Source of the DNA: Pinus tabuliformis
Lineage: Eukaryota > Streptophyta > Pinopsida > Pinales > Pinaceae
Length of the DNA stretch: 64,000 bases
Direction of reading: 5' to 3'
NCBI GenBank assembly: GCA_031772625.1
Contig: CM062815.1
Coordinates: 119,854,989-119,918,988, forward strand
The position numbers and the translations under genes were made by a program. The notes beneath the pieces were generated by a model. It had not been told where the DNA came from and searched no databases. It worked only from the letters and a program-made list of their open reading frames with translations. Below are positions 11,265-22,141 of this stretch, piece after piece (position 1 is the stretch's first letter; the number at the start of each line of letters is the position of its first letter).

Positions 11265-13102
11265 TGTTGTAGCGCCTACAACCACCCTCCAAAATTTTTC
11301 ATTAGCTTCATTTTGGAGCCTCCCTACCAACCATCCTCAGCAGCATGTCTTGCATCAAGCACATCATCTTCAGTTGTTTCATAGAGTCTTGTTAGCATGT
11401 GCATGCAATTTTGTTCTACCTCCTTCACATGTTGCTTTCTGAACTGGGTGTTAGTTGCTGGTTGAGTAGCTCTCTCTAGGAATTGCGCAATTCTAGAGAG
11501 AAACCAGCCTTCCCTCTAGAAATTTTTCAAACCCAGCTAAGCTCCAGAATTGCGCAATTCTTCCTAACAAACTTCCTCTCAAAAATTGCATAATTCATCC
11601 CAGGATAGCTACTGAGCCTAGAAATTGCGCAATTCTAGGAAATAGTCGCCTATTTCTCCCAAAATCTGTGTAATCCCTCTGGGACAACCAGCTCAGCATT
11701 GTGCAAATCCAGCCAGACAACCTGCTGGACTCGGAAATCGCGCAATGCAGTCACATGAGCTTCCTTAAGAAAATTACGAGGTCTGACCCAGGACAAAGCT
11801 TAGCCAATAAATTGAGAAATCTTAGGAGACAGTCACCTATTCCTCCCAAAAATTGTGCAATCCCTCTGGAACATCCATCTCTCTTCAGACTATAAATTGC
11901 GCAGATTTTCATCCTAGGCTCGCAGGCTGTTGCATGTGCCTTCAGGTTGACTAGTTCCCTTCGGGATCAAGAAAAACTTATTTGCATGCATGGACTACTT
12001 CTCCCAAGCTAGCATGCAAAGGCATCCCGTGATTTAGGGATTTACTTTTAGCAGCTGGAGGTTACATGCAAGGATCATTTCTGAAACCTCTCACCAAGTG
12101 TCGCTTTTCCTATATTTGTGGCATGCACATCACAACCTCGATTTTATCAAAACTCATCAAATGGATGTTGCAAAGCTCATTCCTCACATTGACCTTGCAA
12201 CTCTGACACTCCACATTACATCTAGTATTTGTGGCACATTTAGCTTAGTTGTTTCGAGGTAAGCTCACTTTTCATGTCTTGTGCTACGTCTCTATCACTT
12301 TTTGTGTTTTTCTTCGTGTCAGTGTTGTCTTCTTGATTTCAGTGAGTGATTTTTGTCGTTTTGATGTATGTTAGCTTGTAGAAGCATCGTTTCTATTTTC
12401 ATTCGCATCTCACTACTGTCGCATGCATGACACTGTTTTTGCACGAACGGTTGTCCTTGCAGCAACTCGCTTCACACACATGCATGCTTTCCTATTTTCT
12501 GAATCCTACACTTTTTGTTTGCATGTATGATCATTCACTCTTGTTTGCACTCATCTCATCATGCATTCAGACTTCTCATGTTTTGAGTCGCCTGTCGGTT
12601 GGCCTGGGATGCCTTGGCCTAGACCGTGCCTTACCCTGCTAGCACTGTGCATTTCTAGAAGAAAAGGCTCTGCCTTCCCTCCAAAAATTACGCAAGTTTG
12701 GCCCAGCACTGACCTCCAGGCTTGCATTGCACAATTCTTGGAGGCAGTGTCCTGCTGGCCCCAGAAACTGCGCAATGCAGTTTGCTGGTTGCATGTCACT
12801 GCTGACTGAAATTGCGCATTGTGCAACTTCAGTCCTCAATAGGCCAAGATAGACTGTGCATTGTGTAGTTCCAGTAGTTAGTCAGCCTCCTAATAGCTTG
12901 GGTTTTGCCTTGCGCAATTTTGGCAGTCAGTCTCCCGACCTCCCGGGGGAAATTGTACAACCTTCATGATCAATCACACAGGTATATTGCAAGTCAGTCC
13001 TCAAGTTTGTTTTGGTTTTCGACCAATAGATTGCTTTCCATGAGTGTTTCTATGTCTCTAGACATCACAGTTCTTCGTCTGTCTCTTCGCTGAACAAGTA
13101 CA

Positions 13103-13640
13103 ATGGCCTTCAGGAGAGCAGAGTCAAAGGACACCATTGAGATAACAATGGGGGTTACAGGCAAGCAAGTATCTATGAGCTTTCCTACCCATGAATATAT
13201 CAAGTTGTTCGTAGACAAGGACATCAAGATAATATGGCAACAACATCACAACAAGCAGCACCATCAGCAGCAGCAGAAGGCAACACACCTACACCTAACG
13301 AATGTAAGAGGAAGGTTGTCGACAACACAAAGGTGGAACAAAGTTTCAAGCTCAAGAAGATCCACTTGTGATGAAATCAACTTTGGATACTGAGGCTATG
13401 AGGTGACGGCATGACACGAAGATCGCACGAAGGCACAGAGAGAAACAAAGAAGGAGTTGCATGTGATGAAGAGGCAACTCAAGGATGAACAAGAGTTTTA
13501 CAGATGAGAGAATGAGTTGTAGCAGGAACAAGTACAACAGGGGGTGCAACATGCACAGACGAATGAAACTACACCCACAAAAGTTATAAATCTATCGCAT
13601 CATCTAGCACGGAGCAAACAAGGTGAGAAGTGTTGTTGAT
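13103..13640 (+). pseudogene. Short LTR-borne reading frame (A1 3' LTR)
   Basis: The ATG at 13103 gives MAFRRAESKDTIEITMG and then SMSFPTHEYIKLFVDKDIK. After a frame change it gives an Ala/Gln-rich piece and KRKVVDNTKVEQSFK, which matches the long-form tail (KGKRKIDDITKVEQSCK). The junction lacks the ~440-residue globular part of the long form. The frame is broken further on. Product unknown. Confidence 0.5.
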
Positions 13641-14251
13641 CGCATGAAAGGGAATTCAGAAGCATGCATGTCATTGTTCATGCGCATGAGATCCCACCCA
13701 TCTTTCACACTCACTGAGGCAAAGACAAGAAGCAAGTTTGACAAGAGTTGAACATGTACTTCGACAAGTTGATGCGCATGGTCACCAATAAACTCTTGGA
13801 GATTATCACAGACACTATGCATCAGTATGTTTCTGGTCCAACCACACTCAAGATGATGATGCACATGCTATCAAACGAGTTGGACAGAGGGGCCACATCA
13901 GTGTACCCAGATGCAATAGAGGCAAGAGTTCGCTTTCAATAAAATGTCACCATTGAGTGCAAGGGCACCATCAAGGACGCCCAAGATTGGAATCAGTTTG
14001 CCACCAACGACCATCATAAGGATGTCAAAGATTTGGTCTCACCACAATGGTCTAAGTGTTAGTGATGTCTTTCATTGCTTGCTCAAGCCATTTTCTCTCA
14101 TATGGGTACATATGCACATTGTATGTAACATCTTGTCAAGTGGAAGTTCAAGTGTCGATAGTTGACTGTAACAATCATAGAGTAGTTGAAGAGTCATGAG
14201 GACAGGCAAACAGTCACAAAAGGGAATGTCAAGGGTCACCCCACCCTTTGC

Positions 14252-14260
14252 TATAAATAG
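14252..14260 (+). promoter_or_regulatory. Predicted TATA box of A1 3' LTR
   Basis: TATAAATAG lies in the same context and LTR position as 7569. In a 3' LTR it would only drive transcription outward into the flank. Confidence 0.5.
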
Positions 14261-14971
14261 AACCTCATAACTCATTGTAAAGGATTTTGGTTAGCCAAGC
14301 TTCCAATAGGAGTATCTTAGAGAAAGCTTGGACAGTATGGTAACAAGCCTTGGCTTCTCCACTACGCAAAGCTAGTATACCTCTTTAGAGGAGCAGGCGA
14401 AGTGACTGTAACGTTCCAATGTCAGAACTAGTGGTTTTTCATGGATGTATTATGTGGCTGGAACTTACACTTCTTAATATAACAGATCCAACACGTTTCA
14501 TGCATATGTCGTATTGTATTCCAGCTATCTTGTTTACTCTAAATGATATATGTATCTATTTTCTTACACATGCATATGTAGCTATTTTTTGTATATGTAT
14601 GTATGAATCTTAATGAAATGTGTTTTTGGTTTAACCATCACTTTGGATTGCTATCTAATTTTCCTTCCATGTCGTTATGCATCTTTGCTCGTGTGTTCCC
14701 TTCTTAACTCCGTGTTATCACAGGTTTCCAAGGGGCGCACTCACCTCACCCTTCGTGTGTTAGAACCACTCATGTAGCTTCCTTGACTTGCTGCATAAGT
14801 CACGCCCTTGCTACCAACAGGGACATCTTACTTGCCTCTGTGCGAAACCGTAGTCAAGGCGATACTGTACGACCCACTACTGGGACTCCTACACTAAACA
14901 GTATGAGGTCTAATTGGGACTTCTTACCAGGGAGATCCCCTGACATGTTGGTGGGTCCAACACTGTCAACA

Positions 14972-17305
14972 CGTCCTCATGACCGTCTCAAGGGACGATA
15001 CCTCATCCTGTATTGCCTTCTTCAACTCCGCTTTGGCGGATGTTGTAACCATTTCTCCTCCTTGCTTGGTCGTCTGTATCTCCTTAGCCATTCACTTGTT
15101 CTCTGCTATCAAGAAGTGAACAATCGAGCTAGTGGCTATGGCATATGATCTAGTAGCATTAGCTAATGCTGGATGCTTGCGCACATCAGATACGATCACT
15201 CATTCCTCAAACTACGCAGGAGATGTGTGCACATAGGGAGTTGACACTCTGCGCAATTGCACAACTCTACATTGTGACTCTTCGAATGATATGTTGTGCG
15301 TCTATTCTTCCAGATTGTCTCCAAGGATCTCAATATATCCTTGGTCGCTTAGGACTTTCTCTTCTTCCAGATCTAGTGGAGCTGGTGGGTTGACCTCTTA
15401 GTTGTAAGGCATGAGATCAATGTCTTTCTCTAACTCTAGCTACTCCATCTCTGTATCCATCTGCTCAAGTACTCATTCAATCTCTTGAGCAAAGTCATGC
15501 TCTTGCGACTGCTCACCATGTCTGCTTTTTTCCAGCTGCTCAGACAAGTCTACTACCTTTATGGGCGTATTTTCATCAATATGTGCATGTTGTGCCCCCT
15601 ATTGTGTCTGTCCCTGCTGCACTTCCTTCTCCTGTCTGCGCAACTCCTATTCTTTCTGTAGTTTCTCCTTCAACTCTTTCAACTCCTTCATTGTTTCCTC
15701 CATCCTCTATTTATCTCTTTGCCTTTGCGCATTCCTCTTGTCTCCTCTTCGCCTCTACCTCCAAAGTTGACTTCTCCACAAGTGGCTCTTTCCTGAACTT
15801 GCATCTTTGTTCTACCTCTCTGCTGTCACCAATCTTTCTCTTTCCTTTGTCACACACATGTATGTTGCCCTCTGCTACTGCTACTCTCCTAGATGCTTCT
15901 TCGCTAACCATTCCACAGCGATGCCGACTGGTTCATTGGTCCTAGGGAAACTATGAAAATACCTCCATGGGTCTTCCTCAGCCCAATGACATGCCTTGTG
16001 GATCCAAGGAAATTCCACTCTCGCGCAATGATCCTTCACAAAGCAATGTGGGTCATATGGATTGAAGCTTCTGGTGCTAAAAGTAAATCTTTTGAACTCT
16101 TATATCTTTGCATCTGTATGCTTGATATTCTATATCTCGTATAACCTGATCTACAACGGAAGATTTAGCCAGGGTGCTTTCTTCTTCCTATGCAGTCTAG
16201 CTGACAGTTCTGCTAAGATGTGGTAAGACACTTCTTGCATGATGAGCTTGTCCATGGAAAACTTCGATAAAACATGCGGATTCTTCTCCGTGTTGTACAT
16301 CCATATGAAGGTGCCAAAAGGTGAGGCATACCAATCCACTATGTTGATCAATGCCTCCATTGTTGCCTTCGACATGCAAGGTGGATCCTACTCAAATATC
16401 ATCTTGTACACTGGGGTGACAAAATGGTCTGAAAATTGTGTGATGAATTTGTGTTAGATGCATTCGAAAAGCAATCTGCAATAAGTGTTTACAGAGGTTT
16501 CCATTGATGTCCATGCCCACTTCAAGCCTGGGAACTTTTGACGGCCACAAATTGCATCCAAGATGTATGTGGACATGTAGATTTCTACTTGCTGACCTTT
16601 GGGCAGATTCTCTACTCCTGAGACTTTTTCCTTCAGCCTGTGAGCCAACATGTCAGACCAGTTGCATGCTTTGCCTTCATTGGCCAGGTGGTCCAACGTG
16701 ATCACCCAACTCTGCAGAAAGGTCTCTGTTCTCTCTTGGTTGTACAAGCGGCATGCAAAAATGACCAAGTACTGATATGCCTTCCACAATATCTTCGTCT
16801 TTTAAATATAGTTTGGTTTCATCCTTAACTTGGTTGGCTCCATCACCCAGTTCTTCAAGATATCCCTGGAGTTGGCATTATTGCTGGGTATGTTGAAGGG
16901 TGTCTCCATGGCGATCATTGGCTTCAAAAAGTGGTACATCTGTTGATAGTCCTATGCCCTGAAGGTAGAAATCTATGTCCTATTGACACTGCTTAACACC
17001 ATCGTCTCAGGATCAGTGTGCGAGATGATCCAATGTATCATGTCCGCGCATGGAAACGCAAGATACCTACATGCAATTTGATACAAACTGGACTTGTTAG
17101 TGTTCACATAGACCTTATGGTCTTGAAGATCTTCCCCAAATGTGCCTGAGAATGCATCATTGATCTCCTGGCATTTCAGTTTGATGTCTTTGTCTATGAT
17201 CAACTTAGTGTCTTTGTAAATTGGCAAACTCATAGACGCTCACTCAACTACATCTCTAGTTGCACTTTCGTCGGTGCCCTTTGACCCTGCTCTCTTGGAG
17301 GCCAT
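14972..17305 (-). pseudogene. LTR-borne reading frame of family A, copy 2 (unknown protein, N-terminal ~780 codons)
   Basis: This is the best preserved copy. ATG at 17305 gives MASKRAGSKGTDESATRDV. The same frame then runs, with scattered stops, through SLYQIACRYLAFPCADMIHW, WKAYQYLVIFACRLYNQE (16454-16789), DWYASPFGTFIWMYNTEK (16151-16375) and FVKDHCARVEFPWIHKACHW. The basic KGKRKIGDS patch and a Lys/Glu-rich tail (15711-15911) follow. The frame continues with an acidic segment and a helical segment up to the A1 insertion. I find no known retrotransposon domain. The composition suggests a soluble N-terminal globular domain followed by a coiled coil. Stops make this copy non-functional. A captured host gene or an accessory protein of the element are both possible. 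Confidence 0.6.
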
Positions 17306-18966
17306 TGATCCTGAACTGATAAGAGACGGATGAACGCCTACTATACTTGGAGACATGCATGTTAAGAAATCTGTCAGTTAAAACCAAATAAAACCTGAGG
17401 ATTGACATGCAACATACCCGGGAGACTGATGGCAAGGATTGTGTAATTTTCACTAGGAGGCAATGAGGTTGACTACTAGAACTATAGAAAAGGTAGTTCG
17501 GACTGTCGGGAGGCTGGTTGACTACTGGAATTGTACAATGCATAATCTAGACTCACCTTCTGGTTTTTGGGATATGTAATTGCGCAATTTCAGTTGGAAA
17601 GTCATGCAGGCCCAGGGACTGCATTCCACAATTTTCTGGGCCAGCAGACATTGCCTCTCAGAATTGTGCAAATCAAGTCTGGAGGACACTATCTGGATAG
17701 ATTTTTGCATTTTCTGGGAGGAAGGTAGAGCCTTCCCTCTCAGAAATGTGCAATGTTGTTCGAGCAAGGCATAGTTCGAGCTAAGGTTTTCGAGACACGC
17801 CAACGAGTGACTGAAAACATATGAAGATCTAAATGCATGGCGAAAATGAGTGTAGGAAAAAGTGAATGATCATGCATGCAAAAAGCATATGCAAGATTCA
17901 TAAACGGGAAAACATGCATGTGTGTGAAACAAGTCACCAAATCGGTGACCGTCCGTGAAAAACAATGTCATGCATGCGAGAACAGTGAGATGCAAACGAA
18001 AACTGAAATGGTGCTTGTACATGATAACATGCATGAAAACAACAAAAAGCGTTCACAGAAATCAAGCATACAACACTCACACAAACCAAAATACAAAAAG
18101 CGATAGAAATGCTACAAAAGACAAGTAAAGTAGACTTACTCGAAAATAACTGAGCTGGATGTGCTGAAGACTCCTAGATGTGTTGTGGGATGTTAGAGCT
18201 CCAAGATTGATGTGAAGAATGAGCTTTGAAGTGTCAAATAAATAATTTTGAGGCTCATGACGTGCATGCCACAAATATAGGAAACAGCAACACTTGGAGA
18301 GAAGTTTCTAAAACAATCTTTGCATGTAACCTCTAGCTGCTAAAAATAGATCCCTAAAATCTAGGGATGCTTTTTGCATGTTTCTTTTTGTTATTTTGGG
18401 GAAAAGCATCCCATGCATGCAAATCAAGTTTGTTGGGTCCCAGGTGGAACTAGTCAACCTGAAGACACATGCAATGGCTTGTAAGACTGGGAGAGGGATT
18501 TGCGTAATTTATGGGAGGAGCCGAGTTGGCTGTCCTAGAGGGATTGTGAAATTTTTGGGGTCAGCAGTTGACTGCTGCCCAGAATTGCGTAATTTCTAGG
18601 CTGAGTTGCAGTGTTGGGCCAGATTGCACAATTTTCTCGAGGAAGCCTATCTGATTATATTGCACAATTTCTGAACCTAGCAGGCTACCTAGTATATTTG
18701 CACAATTTCTGGAGGGAAGGATGGTTCCCCTCCAGAATTATGTAATTTTCTGAGGGAGATGCTCAGCCTGCAACTAGCTTAAGTCTGGAATGCTAGCCTG
18801 TGAAAAGAGTGAAGCAAACTGACATGCACAGGCTGGCAAGCCACTGAAAAATCAATGAAGCCTATGTACTTGACAGTTAAAGACATGCTGTTAGGATGGT
18901 TGGTAGGGAGGCTCCAAAACGAAGCTAAGGAAAAATTTTGGAGGGTGGTTGTAGCCGCTACAATAA
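14972..18966 (-). mobile_element. Family A LTR, long form, copy 2 (main part)
   Basis: Read on the minus strand, the LTR starts near 18966 (…GTAGCGGCTACAACCACCC) and runs to 14972, where A1 is inserted. It continues at 4615-4506. The first ~1.6 kb (17350-18966) is the palindrome-rich part, and 14972-17305 is the LTR-borne reading frame. The outer end reads CTACAAT rather than the usual CTACAACA, so the terminal dinucleotide is mutated or trimmed. No target duplication could be assigned. Confidence 0.8.
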
Positions 18967-19317
18967 TTCCTTAAGAATAATATCAGGGGTTTGCAAAGTA
19001 AAATTCGGATGAAGAGACCAAGGGATGCCTTCAACATTAGAAAGAGAAAGGAAAGCACTAGCCTGGATGTGCTTGCACATGCTTCATAAATCATACATTG
19101 AAGAAGAAAGAAGAACCAATTTTGAATTTTTTGTGCACAAGGACATGCACGACCTTTAGTGCGGGGGAATGTTGAAGTCCGAAATTGTTTCCTTTTTTAC
19201 TACCTCTTTCCCTTTCCTTTATCTTTTTGTGACCATTTTTGTAGTAGTCTCAACATACTCAAGGTTATGTCATCTTATAAAAGGTATTAATCATCCATGA
19301 TTTAGAATCTATGTTTC
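18967..19317 (+). other. Retrotransposon remnant with a possible LTR start
   Basis: Between the end of LTR copy 2 and the tandem array lies sequence not repeated elsewhere in the window. A purine-rich run (GTGCGGGGGAA) ends at 19172 and is followed by TGTTGAAGTCCG. This looks like a polypurine tract and LTR start on the plus strand. TATAAAAGG follows at 19276. The rest of such an LTR would be inside unit 1 of the array. I cannot link it to a coding region. Confidence 0.35.
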
Positions 19318-20912
19318 TTTATGAATTATAATGAAAACATCTCTACAATTACGAAATATTGCTCATTCTGCAGCTAATGTTGAATTCCGTAGCCATATCC
19401 ATGATTAGATAGGTTACAATGCATCAATAAAGGGATGAAAGGTATATGAAGATGAAAATTCTTCACTACATAGACGACCACTTATTGGCACGAATTGACA
19501 GGCTACATAGATTAGCATATCTATGAGTCAAACTCTAAGTATGACGGTGCAATAGTCAAGTGAAGATAAGTAGGAGACCATGAGGACATCAAGCGAGCGT
19601 GCAAAATACCTGTTCAATCATGAGGATATGATTCAAGAATAATCCCTCATCATTTTCTCTTTCAGTAGAAAATCACGAGGAGATAAAGTTTAATTTAAAT
19701 CTATTACCTAGATGGGAGAAAAAATTCAATTTTTATCCACATAGAACTCTTGAATTAGTTTTAATGAAAATTGTATAAAAGTCATAAGATGAAACCCAAA
19801 ATACAATTTGGAATCTAAAGTACATTGTGGTTCATTTCCAATATTTTTGAAACTATGTTATGAATTAATACAGTCCTTTGTTTCCAATGTGTGACTAAGC
19901 AATCATTTGATCAATAGCAGACTTACACTCATGGGAGGGCCGCCTCGGCGAGTTTTAAGTATATTTAGTTTTCTTTCCATTTTTTTCATAGTGTTATAGT
20001 TTCATGAAGTTTCTTTTCTCCTTGAGTAATTTCATTGCAGTTATGTTTTGATCATTTGTTATTTTGGTTTAAGAGCGCTCATAAAGGAAAATTACCAAAA
20101 AGATTTGATTTGCATATGCATTTCCTTTTAAGTTTCATTAGTCAATTAATTTCGAAGATGGTGAAAGAAATGTCTTTTAGATTTAATTGTGCACATCAGT
20201 AATCATTTGGAGTTACAAGTTATCATTTGATTTTTGCTTCTGCAAGTAGTTTCATTAGCATTCCTTTCTACAATTTTAGTTAATTTAGTTTCTTTCTGCA
20301 ATTTCCTTTTATGCAATTAGTTTAGAGGTTCCATTTTGCAAAGTAGTGTTTTCAGTTCTGCAAGTAGCATTAAAATATTTTTCCTGCAATCTAGTGTTAG
20401 AATTTCATTTTATGCAAATAGAAATAGGTTTTGAATTCTGTAATTAAAAGTAGATTTTCAATTCTTCAAGCAGTAGATTTCAATTCATTCAAATAATTGG
20501 GTTTTTATGTAACTTTGAATAGAAATAACTTGTGTGTGATTACTCTTTAAATCTCATTAAACCATTTTTCCATACTTAGAATAATTCAATCCATAGATAG
20601 AATTCTTATCATATATGGTGCACATACATCTCATAAGTACATGAATTTTGGTTGACAATTAATGAAGTAATTTAAGAACAATTAGATTACCCAATAATAT
20701 CCTTTTCGGACTCTTCTTTTCTTGGATTTCCAAACTTGAATTCTCTAATAATATCGGTCCTCTTCAACTACTTTTATCTTGGATTCCCTACCTCATCCTC
20801 AAAGAACAGCGATATATTTATTTTCCTGGAATCTTTAATCCTTTAGAAGTTCCAACCTCATATGATTATCCATCCTTTCTTTCCTTATGGCCTTCATTAA
20901 GACTTACGACTA

Positions 20913-22027
20913 TTAGTCCTAGTCTAGTGCATGACACATAAAGAGAAGAGACTCCCTCTCAATTAGGGAAGAGATGTCTACCAAACCAGGCTGGTCTCTA
21001 AGGTACTCAAGATTCTTGTTTGGTAAAGATTTAGTCAAATATCTGATACCCTTTCATATGTAGGTAAATAATGCAGCTCCACAATCCCATCTCTTACTAG
21101 GCTTCTAATGTATTGGTACTTATTATTCATATTATTTGTCCTAGCATGAAACACCGGCTCTTCAGTCAATCTTATGAAACTTTCATTGTCAAAATGTATT
21201 TGTCTAGAGCTAAGTGGTCCTTCAAATAAATATGATAATAACTTCCTGAGCCAAACAACTTCTCTATAAATTTTACTTGCAACATCATACTCAACTTCAA
21301 CACTACTCAAAGAAAATGTATCTTGCTTTCTACTCATCCATGAGACCATGGAAGATCCTAAACTGAAGCATCCACATGTTGTGCTCCTACCATTTGTCTC
21401 ACTACCACACTAATCAGAATCAGTATATCCCATAAGCTAGATCTCATTACCATTATACCAAACGAAGTGATGTATGGTTCCATGAAAATATTGTAGGATG
21501 TGTATGGCTACTATCCAATGGTAATGATTTGGCTCCATCTGAAATTGACTAAGGACATTTACTTCAAAACAAATGTCAGGTCTAGTATTTACCAGATACA
21601 TCAAGGACCCAGTCAACTGTCTATAGCAAGTAGAATCCTTCAGACTAGAATCTAAACTCCTTAAATTCTTCATATTTGTAATCATAGGAGTCGTCATAGG
21701 CTTTCTATCCATCACACCAATTTTTTGTAGAATCTTGATCACATATTTTCCTTGACCAAGATATATTTCACCAGGGTTCTACAAAACTTCTAGTCCTACC
21801 TAATAATTCATAATCCCAAGAAAGCCCCAAGGGTTAGCTCAATCAGTTGAGTCCCTGTTGTTAAGAGTCTCGCCAATCAGGAGGTCACATGGTCAATTCT
21901 CCTCGATGCCCTTGTGGTTAGGCCATGATAGTCTAGCCGGTGGGATTTTATTCCCTTTAGAGTTGATCTGCTCATATTTTCCTATGTGAAAAAAAAAAAA
22001 AAAAAATTCATAATCCCAAGATCCTTC
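20913..22027 (-). pseudogene. Copia reverse transcriptase end and RNase H, unit 1
   Basis: The minus frame reads the RT C-terminus (21437-21742; GSLMYLVNTRPDICFEVNVL). RNase H follows (21035-21349) with SLSSVEVEYDVASKIYREVV, FDNESFIRLTEEPVFHA, and a truncated end. A stop interrupts the segment around 21435. A SINE interrupts the RT part. Confidence 0.85.
21822..22006 (+). mobile_element. tRNA-derived SINE, unit 1
   Basis: A 185-bp insertion begins AAGCCCCAAGGGTTAGCTC and ends in an 18-base poly(A). It is flanked by exact 15-bp duplications (TTCATAATCCCAAGA, 21807-21821 and 22007-22021). The A-box-like TTAGCTCAATCAG and B-box-like GGTCAATTCTCC are the remains of a tRNA-type internal promoter. 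Confidence 0.85.
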
Positions 22028-22141
22028 TGTTGATGGTGTTGGACCCGCCAACATGTTAGGGGATCTCCCCGGTAAGAAGTCCCAAGTAGACCTCAAACTG
22101 TTTGGTGTAGGAGTCCCAACCGTGGGCTGTACGGTATCGCC
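22028..22141 (-). repeat. Family A LTR end fragment, unit 1
   Basis: This 114-bp piece starts TGTTGATGGTGTTGGACCCG. It equals the last bases (U5) of the A LTR and is cut at the array breakpoint. Confidence 0.85.

Larger units (their letters stand above)
4616..14971 (+). mobile_element. Element A1: complete non-autonomous LTR retrotransposon (family A, short LTR form)
   Basis: The element is 10,356 bp. Its two LTRs (4616-8288 and 11265-14971) start TGTTGTAGCG and end in TCAACA. A primer-site-like sequence follows the first LTR, and the 2.98 kb internal region encodes only gag-like and acidic protein remains. I see no protease, reverse transcriptase, RNase H or integrase. The flanks are TGTCC (4611-4615) and CGTCC (14972-14976), a 5-bp target duplication with one difference. 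The target was a long-form LTR of the same family; the uninterrupted counterpart is at 779-870. The LTRs differ from each other more than those of G1 or G2 do, so the insertion looks older. It resembles large derivatives that depend on enzymes supplied in trans (inference). Confidence 0.85.
11265..14971 (+). repeat. A1 3' LTR (3707 bp)
   Basis: It begins TGTTGTAGCGCCTAC and ends GTCAACA before CGTCC, the right target duplication. It aligns along its length with the 5' LTR, with moderate divergence. Good examples of intact AATTGCGCAATT palindromes are near 11481, 11548 and 11622. Confidence 0.85.
19318..22141. repeat. Tandem unit 1
   Basis: It contains non-coding sequence to 20912, copia remains 20913-22027 (minus), a SINE 21822-22006 and an A-LTR end 22028-22141. 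Its left junction, where …GTTTCTTTATGAATT runs on from unique sequence, gives the outer breakpoint of the duplication. Confidence 0.85.

Noticed and set aside
10712-11384. Open frames on both strands in the 3' internal region of A1
   Set aside because: They have low-complexity Phe/Ser or Lys runs, no similarity to gag or pol, and are not kept in the matching part of A3.
21830-21960. tRNA gene
   Set aside because: The A and B boxes are present, but the sequence does not form a tRNA cloverleaf. It has a poly(A) tail and a target duplication, so it is a SINE.
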